Under the pieces are notes generated by a model. It made no database searches. It saw only the letters and a program-made list of their open reading frames with translations, and had not been told where the DNA came from. The position numbers were made by a program, and so were the translations under genes. Positions 57,787 to 64,000 of a stretch of 64,000 nucleotides of DNA are shown in pieces (the first letter of the stretch is position 1; each line of letters begins with the position of its first letter). Origin of the DNA: Plasmopara viticola (lineage: Eukaryota > Oomycota > Peronosporomycetes > Peronosporales > Peronosporaceae); NCBI GenBank assembly GCA_001695595.3, contig MBPM02000038.1, positions 248,001-312,000 on the forward strand, written 5' to 3'.

Positions 57787-58614
57787 TTACATCATAACGT
57801 TTTTATGGTAGGCCTCAACGTAGTCTCTCAAGTGTTCGATAGCGTCCTTGTTTTCCTTCACATTTTCAAAGACACCCTTACTGTCCATCAGTCGCAAGTA
57901 CAAGAGAGGGGAGACATCAAGAGAAATGAGCTTCTCAATAGAGTAGCCTTTGTCAACAATACGGCCCACTCTATCCATAGCCATACGCACCGCGATGCGT
58001 TCGAGAGGGAGCATCTCTTCTACCAGTATATTCCACTTGTCGATTTCAGAGACTGGAGGGTTTTGGTAAAGGCCATAAAACTGACTGAAGTAGTGCTTTA
58101 CGAACGAGTTGTAATCCTTCTCGATGAGCCATTTGTCATGAGGCTCAGAGCTGGAGTAATGGAAAATCTCATTTTTGAGCTTTTTCAAGGAAAGTGGAGT
58201 CAATCCCTCCATCGCCGCAATACCAATGGCATTTTCACCGGTGGTTTTTTGTTTCAATATATACAACCGAACGCGTGCATACCACAGTCTGAGTTTGTAC
58301 CATATGCGCTTTGGCCAGTTCAGCGGATTCAACTTCGATCCCAGCGACGCACGTGGCACCGCCTTTTCCGGTACCTTGGTCTTCCCCATGGCCTCCGCAC
58401 CAGGCAAAAGCGCCTGTTCCATGCTTCGCTCTTCGGCTGAAATGCGCTTGGAGTCATCCGCCTGAAGTGTGCGCGTGCCATTGCTGTCCCACTGCTCGGC
58501 AAGAGTCGACTCAACGTTGGACTTGAGGAGAGATGCTCGCGTGGGGGCCGCGAAAAGGACAAGGCACGCATATTCGATGAAGAAGAGACCGAAGAGAAAT
58601 GCCCTGTTCCGCAT
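57787..58614 (-). CDS. Secreted RxLR-dEER-like effector (paralog 5)
   Basis: The 275-residue product has a signal peptide (1 to about 26), RTLQ (48-51) at the RxLR site preceded by GT instead of GK, AEER (60-63) and the shared C-terminal domain (SKLNPLNW; LDVSPLLYLRLM). The frame is open to 58668, but ATG 58614 begins the conserved signal peptide. It is closest to paralogs 1 and 2 (LAAPTRAS / FAAPTRAS, VPRASLGSKLNP) despite lying over 40 kb away on the other strand. It shares 'attgtgtgcg' upstream with paralog 2. Confidence 0.87.
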   Translation of the reverse strand: MRNRAFLFGLFFIEYACLVLFAAPTRASLLKSNVESTLAEQWDSNGTRTLQADDSKRISAEERSMEQALLPGAEAMGKTKVPEKAVPRASLGSKLNPLNWPKRIWYKLRLWYARVRLYILKQKTTGENAIGIAAMEGLTPLSLKKLKNEIFHYSSSEPHDKWLIEKDYNSFVKHYFSQFYGLYQNPPVSEIDKWNILVEEMLPLERIAVRMAMDRVGRIVDKGYSIEKLISLDVSPLLYLRLMDSKGVFENVKENKDAIEHLRDYVEAYHKNVMM

Positions 58615-59167
58615 TGGAGACGTAAAGGTGAAGTGGGATTTGAAGAAATGCACCCTGAACGCACACAATGTGTTTTCGGTACAGGTACAGCGCGAACGTA
58701 CAAAAATCGCTTATCTTTTCGGTTGACAAGTTTGCTTTGAGATACAGCAATTCTTTCCGTTTTTCAGCCTAATGATTCGATATAGAGACTGTTGGATTTC
58801 TCTGGAGGCTTCCTTGGGTCCCTTACGCTCTCATCGCGGCGATCATACGATCGATGCATAATTTTTCGCATAAAACTGTAGGGCTTGATCGAACTGCATG
58901 TATGAGATCTGATTCCGTACACCATACCGGTAAAGCGGAATCAGGGCATTTTTATTTGCTCACAAGAAACTAATTTAAATTAGAGGTGCTACTAAATACA
59001 AAAAAATGATTTTGTTTTAGCATTTCGCAGAATTAAGTCAGGAATAATTGCCAAAATCCAAAATAATTTCTTAGCCTTGAGCTATTTTGAGCCAATCAAG
59101 ATGCGCCGATGTACGAAAGCCAACTGTTGGTATCACGTCCCAGACACATAGATTTTATTTAAATGTT

Positions 59168-59523
59168 ATTATTACACAACCAGCTTGGAAAAGGTTTGGG
59201 GTGACGCCCTCCTTCCAAGCGCGGGGGGCTAAATGCTCGCGCGCTTCGGGCAGGTGCTCTCGGGCATCTGCAGGTCTCTAACGAGTCTCACCCTCGACGC
59301 GACGGTCTCCAGCACCGGGCGCCACCTGGGCTCTTACCAAGGCAGAGATAAACAAAATAATGGAAGACCCTCAAGACCTCGGTGCTGACTGCACTGCCCG
59401 CCGAACGAGACTCGACGTATGCGGACACCACTCTATGCCGTGGACTAGCCAGACTGAGCCTGAGCACGTGAATAACTTGGCAACGTGATAACGTAATACA
59501 TTACATTACATTATTACACAACC
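59168..59523 (+). repeat. SINE-like repeat, copy 3, with 14-bp target duplication
   Basis: The element body is 59182-59509. The 14-bp sequence ATTATTACACAACC occurs immediately before (59168-59181) and after it (59510-59523). It ends in a (TTACA)n tail. This is the copy that best defines the ends of the family and supports retroposition. Confidence 0.85.
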
Positions 59524-59611
59524 TTACATAAACGGATATCCGCATTCTTACACTCTTGCTACCTCAGCGGACGCTTTTTGCGCAAACTGTGCTATAGTGT
59601 CTTAATGTTAG

Positions 59612-60275
59612 TCAAAGACACGATATCAACGCGCCATCCACTAGTTCATTCAGAACTGTTAATTTTTTTGCTTGTAACGCACTCGAGGATGAATAAGCTA
59701 AATTCTTTAATTTCATTTTTGTGAAATCGTCTAACGCCTCACCTATGGGTTTTGTATTACAACTGAGGAAGGCAACAAGTGCGCCCTTGACCAATAGTGC
59801 ATATTCAGGAGCTACTTCTGGCGACAAATGAATTTCGTTGACTGCAAATACACGTCAAGCTACACCACTTCAGCCGGTTAAGTCGGTATCGGAACTGCAT
59901 TACCCTCGGTAATATAAGCCATTTATTTAGGTAGTGTTTCATCGGCTTTAGACATTATTTATTCGAATGTACCCTAATATCTCAAATTTGATGGTCTTAT
60001 TTCGACAAATGGATCTATAAAATCGATTGTCGTATCTAATAGAGCTCTAAGCGCGATTATTGCTGATGCCGCTTTAATACAACATCTGGATAACGAATCA
60101 AGTAGTGAATCCGATCGCAATTCCTTTTTTGAGTTAATAGAAACACGTTCATAAAAACGAAGGGATTTACAATCTGACAACATTGCCCAAGATGCTTTAA
60201 AGCTTGCTTTAGGATCCAAAAGATGTCATGTTCAGTGTAAACTATGCGTCCTACATCATGTTGGTAAGCAAACAA
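59612..60275 (-). pseudogene. Unidentified coding-like relic
   Basis: Minus frames at 59974-60219 and 59612-59827 read like continuous protein (SDSLLDSLSRCCIKAASAII; KPIGEALDDFTKMKLKNLAY). They could be gag-like or part of the virus-like element. No motif is diagnostic and both open at non-ATG or weak starts. Confidence 0.3.
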
Positions 60276-60919
60276 ATAGCTGAGCTCAGTGGCATCGAGT
60301 CAACCTTTTATCTCAGCTTTGTATTGTTTCATACATCTACATTTATTGCTTTTTTGGTGGTGTAATGGGCGTTGTTAGCAAAATGCTCTCTGCCATTACG
60401 TTGATTGGCAACTTCACCAGAGTCTACGTCGGTAGCCCCAAATTGGCTTTTGTAGCTAGTAATTGTGTTAGTATTTCTTAGTGTGACAGCATCTAATCCG
60501 CGTGATTGCTCATCTGCTTATATTTTCATTGTCGCTACTCTCTTCATCATCCAATTAATGTAATAGGCTTCGAGTAATTGACGGCGCCTGCAATTGCTGT
60601 GACGGCTGCACGTTTGTCGCTGAAAGATTTATTGGGGGATGTCTCCGTTCGTTTTCGTTTTCAGAAGCTTTACGCTATATCTTATGACTCTATCAGCAAA
60701 TCTACGTTGTATTTCTTGATGTCTCTGATCTGATTCCTCTCATTGAAGGTATTTGTGTCTGTTAAGATATTTGGATATAGCCTCACACAAAGACTTCATT
60801 TCAAATGTATGTTCGTGTATTGACAGCCTTTTCGGCAACGCCTATTACTCCTCCGTAGAAATTTTTGTATGATTCTCCAGATGCCTAGATCTCTTTTATA
60901 TAAGTGTCTGCATCAGCTG

Positions 60920-61500
60920 AGATAGGACTTGACAAAAGCTATTGTATAATTTTGCTCATCAGGTTGTCGGTTGGAATTACGCCATTTTAGCTTTTCAGGC
61001 TCCTCTTTAAGAGTTGAAATCGAAATTTCGAAAATGACTCAATTAGGCTCATCGTCGTGCTATCCAACTGAATTGTCTGCGACTCATAAAGCCGAACGTT
61101 TTTGCACTAGACGAAAATCATTCCCCTGTATGTAGTTGGCACCGTCCTTAGGGGTAAGAAAACGCTTGGCCATGCCAAACGGAGCGGATAATGCACAATT
61201 AATCAAAGCGTGGCGCAGTCGAACGTATACTTCAAATAGGCACTTTTCTTAGCTTTGGTACCGTACTCAAGCTCTGATCGAAATTTGGATACTTCACCAT
61301 ACGTTTTGGTAAGCACCTGTTTCACTTTACCAGGGACTAACATATGCTAGTCATAGCTTATGTTTTTCTCCCCTTACTTGGAAGTAGGTTTGCTATCTAG
61401 CTTTGCAACCTTACTTTTCTTGCCCAGTCCTTTTCAAAGCGTGTTGTAACAAGCAAATGTTTCCCGATATTAATTCTTAGCCATTTTGCACATGGCATAT
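60920..61500 (-). repeat. Arm 2 of a long-range inverted duplication
   Basis: This is the inverse copy of 53500-54085, with about 6.8 kb between the arms. It is decayed to a similar degree, with many stops in all frames. Confidence 0.6.
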
Positions 61501-61769
61501 CAGAATCGCTTTACTCGTGTAGATACTCATCAAAACCGCAACATTCGTAGGGTTCTACTTTGGATGTTCTTTGAAAAGAAGAGCTGCAATGTTCAGTCCA
61601 ACACTGATATAAGAGTTGGAGTCTCGCAACGCCAGCACTTTTAAGCTAAAATCGCTTCGCATAATGATTTATTTCGAATTCCAGCCTAAAAACGTACCGT
61701 GTTGAACTTTGTGCGACTTAAACAAATTAGGATTTGAACTGCAATTTACAGGACGCGTCCGTCCCTCAA

Positions 61770-62330
61770 AGCCCTGTATAGTGTCACTTATATCTCCAGC
61801 ACGTCTTCTATGTGAAAGGTGCTGGTGACCCCGTCACACTACTGCTAGCACTTGAAGTCCATCAGCGGCCCATGCAGCTGAATTGATTACCAAATGATAG
61901 AAATAAGGTCTGCATTTGTCGTACGAACATTCGAAAGAAATCTTGACTGCTTTGGCCTGAGGAGGTGGCTACCCTCCCTACTACCAAGCGAATGGAACAC
62001 GTGTTGATGCTCGAGCTCTATCAGCAAAGTCTATGTTCTAAGGCACCGGCAGCTCATGCGTGTCATTCGCATACCTGGGACGTCAAGCTGAACGCTGAGG
62101 ACTCAGTCTTCATTTGCGTATTTTGTCTCCTCAGAAGACTTAACGAAACAACGGAGAGAACCAGCCTTCCCTGTGAGCTTAAAGGTCTGCGCACTCTTGT
62201 CTTCAGGTGAATATGCTCATGAGTTAGAGAGGCTGGAGATTTTCATCATTGAAAAGCCACTTAGTGAGGCTTCACTCCAACTAAAGGTGAGTTCGTGAAG
62301 GGTGTATAAGTAAGCCTTAGCTTTGCAGTG
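61770..62330 (-). repeat. LTR-like repeat, copy 4 (inverted)
   Basis: The reverse complement of the 36640-37320 repeat is visible here: 'gtgaccccgtcacac' at 61826, 'cagcacgtcttctatgtg' near 61799 and 'gaggtggctaccctccctac' near 61963. It abuts a family-Y relic, as copy 3 does. Confidence 0.5.
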
Positions 62331-62379
62331 AAGTCAGCAGCGACGTTAGAGATGACTGAACTCTTTATCAACAAAACGT

Positions 62380-63897
62380 AAGCTACGAATAGACCAAAGC
62401 AGTGCTATAGAAAGGAGAGTACACTATCATTGATGACAAAATGACATAAAGCCATGTCGAGACAAGCATTAGCTGCTTAAGTAGCTGGCATACCACTTTT
62501 GATGCGGGAAAGGCACGAAAAACATCATGAGGCTCATAGAATACATGAAGTTCGAGCTTAATGGTAGACACTAGCTCGATGCAGATAACGGTGCTGTGAA
62601 ATACGACTTGGGAAGCAAATTTTGCGATCTGCGACACAAACACTGAACTTGACATCTTCGTTTTGACTCTTAATTAACCAGCAACTGGTATTGTTCACCG
62701 TAAAATATGAAGAAGAGCATCCTACCCACATTCGCATTGCTTATTTGTATTTGGGTCTACTGTTCCATCATGAATAGATGTTGAGTATGAGTATCAGTGC
62801 TTGTTACGAAGCTCCTTTACGCTACAGATAGTTGCGCCTCCGTTCGGAAGTTTGATGATTTTCATAGCAACGTCAACTAGGTCGGCTGTTGCCACTATCC
62901 CTTTCGAATTCTTCGACTCAATGCCCATGCGGGCACCGTCAAATACCACTTGCAGCGCTCCTCACCTAGGATAACTATCGCATCAGCTGACGCGATTTTA
63001 TTCAAATGCAACTATGTCATTATTGCAATTTTCTAAATGTGAGGTCTTAAAACTTGTAGCACAAAAGTGCGCCGTCCGGGAATCGAACCCGGGGCATCTC
63101 GTTGGCAACGAGATATTTTACCACTGCTCGTCAGCTTGTCATCTTATGTTGGAGCGCTGAGACGTTGTGCGGCCACAGATACGTCCTCTCTATCGCTCAA
63201 GACATGCACACATGCAATAGAGCCACAACAGAGTGTATAATTCTCTCACTCATAGCAATCCAAATGCAGTTGCTGTGGAGTCATTATATCCTCGACAGCA
63301 GAGCGGCTTCCGATTTGGATGGCTGGTAAAAAGAATTGTCAAAAGTGCTCCGGGGAAGTCAAGCTTGAGCACTGCCTCATCACGCTGGACCAAGCCGCTT
63401 TTAAGAGAAAATCGCGCACCTCACCGTTCACGGTCGGGCAAAAGAAATGAACAAGACGAGGATCATCCAACACCTTTGTAAGGTCACTCTCTCTAGCGTT
63501 TAACATGACAAACGACTCGCTCCTTTCATCCGAATAAGTCTACTCTGCGGTCATTAACACCAAATCGAGTCCATCAAAATGTGAAATTAAAGTAGTTAAA
63601 TAAATAAGCATCAGCTTGTAGCGTTGTTGTCCCTATCTATCATAAAGGCCAAAGACCACTGGTAGCCTCGTCCGTCAGACGTGGCTACATTTTGTCGATC
63701 AGGTACACGACGCCTGAAAATATTGTCATCAAAACGATTGGCGAATTGCTAGCTTTACATTGGTATTGGTTGCTGGGAATGGCTATTACGCCATAGAACT
63801 GAATATCCCCAAAATACATATGCGTTAGTGCCATCCATGGGAGTAGGCGATTATACATTTTCAGACTCGAGAATAGTTCTTGATGTCCCATATTCAT
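62380..63897 (-). pseudogene. Family-Y relic split by an insertion
   Basis: The minus strand from 63897 carries KMYNRLLPWMALTHMYFGD and IFSGVVYLID, then a 'tcggatgaaaggagcgag' segment near 63530. The family match stops near 63466 and resumes at about 62703 with NNTSCWLIKSQNEDV and ADRK, ending with the 'catgaggctcat' segment near 62528. The interval 62703-63466 is absent from the copies at 35976-36600 and 40768-41727, so it is an insertion. Confidence 0.6.
63068..63127 (-). tRNA. Truncated tRNA-Gly (GCC)
   Basis: The minus strand has an anticodon arm with perfect 5-bp pairing (TCTCG-TTGCCAA-CGAGA, anticodon GCC), a T arm (CCGGGTTCGATTCCCGG) and the 3' acceptor strand ACGGCGC plus discriminator A. 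The matching 5' acceptor strand and part of the D arm are absent: AGCTGACGAGCAGTGG stands where GCGCCGT should be. It is therefore a tRNA fragment or the head of a tRNA-derived element. It lies inside the insertion that splits the family-Y relic. Confidence 0.7.
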
Positions 63898-64000
63898 TAA
63901 AAATCAAAAAACTTTGTTGACTGAAAATAATCTAGGATGTGTAAAAAGCTAGATGGAGTAGAGAAGAATGATATTCTTTAGAATGGTAGAAGTAGATGGC
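63897..64000 (-). mobile_element. Retroelement fragment, inverted, cut by window end
   Basis: This is the reverse complement of about 35750-35860, including the 'ccatctagctttttacacatcctagatt' type sequence. The same junction with family-Y sequence occurs at 35976. Confidence 0.5.

Noticed and set aside
58175..58726. Several plus-strand frames opposite effector 5
   Set aside because: They mirror the effector coding sequence on the other strand and show no protein features of their own.
1..64000. CRISPR arrays, bacterial operons, riboswitches
   Set aside because: No regularly spaced short repeats, no Shine-Dalgarno-spaced gene strings and no bacterial-type genes are present. The window is eukaryotic.
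1..64000. Ribosomal RNA genes
   Set aside because: No conserved rRNA core sequence was recognised on either strand.

Overview
The window looks like a repeat-rich, gene-poor effector region of an oomycete plant pathogen, most likely a downy mildew or a close relative (Peronosporaceae). The evidence is six paralogous secreted RxLR-dEER-type effector loci (five intact, one broken), a Crinkler N-terminal domain with its LxLFLAK motif, oomycete-style ankyrin relics, and a dense litter of degraded Gypsy, MULE, pogo and SINE-like elements. The species cannot be named from sequence alone.

Layout. 1-16 kb is dominated by a segmental duplication. Blocks near 1-2160 and 5430-7680 recur at 11150-13150 and 13620-15690, and each copy ends in an RxLR-like effector (6779-7615 and 14781-15620). 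16-28.5 kb holds a third effector on the minus strand (20752-21582), a SINE-like repeat, LTR-like repeats, a pogo-type DNA transposon with terminal repeats and TA target duplication (25769-27050) and a MULE transposase tail. 28.5-41.7 kb holds a broken effector copy (28591-29399), Gypsy relics, an intact effector (37708-38508), and relics of two multicopy unknown membrane-protein families, here called X and Y.

41.8-49.1 kb is the only stretch resembling ordinary gene space. It contains an ankyrin-repeat pseudogene, an intact PHAX-type RNA-binding gene, a tRNA-derived SINE with a 17-bp target duplication, a small hypothetical gene, and a damaged polytopic membrane-protein gene whose reading frame runs directly into a Crinkler N-terminal domain. 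49.1-61.7 kb is AT-rich and heavily decayed. It has hints of a Polinton-like element, an inverted pair of homologous segments, a sixth effector (57787-58614) and a SINE-like copy with a 14-bp target duplication. The right end holds another family-Y copy split by an insertion that carries a truncated tRNA-Gly(GCC).

The intact effectors share a signal peptide, a modified RxLR site, a dEER-like acidic patch and one C-terminal domain. They look like a single lineage that spread by local duplication and repeat-mediated rearrangement. Coordinates of repeat and relic blocks were found by eye and are approximate; coordinates of intact ORFs, palindromes and target duplications were counted base by base.
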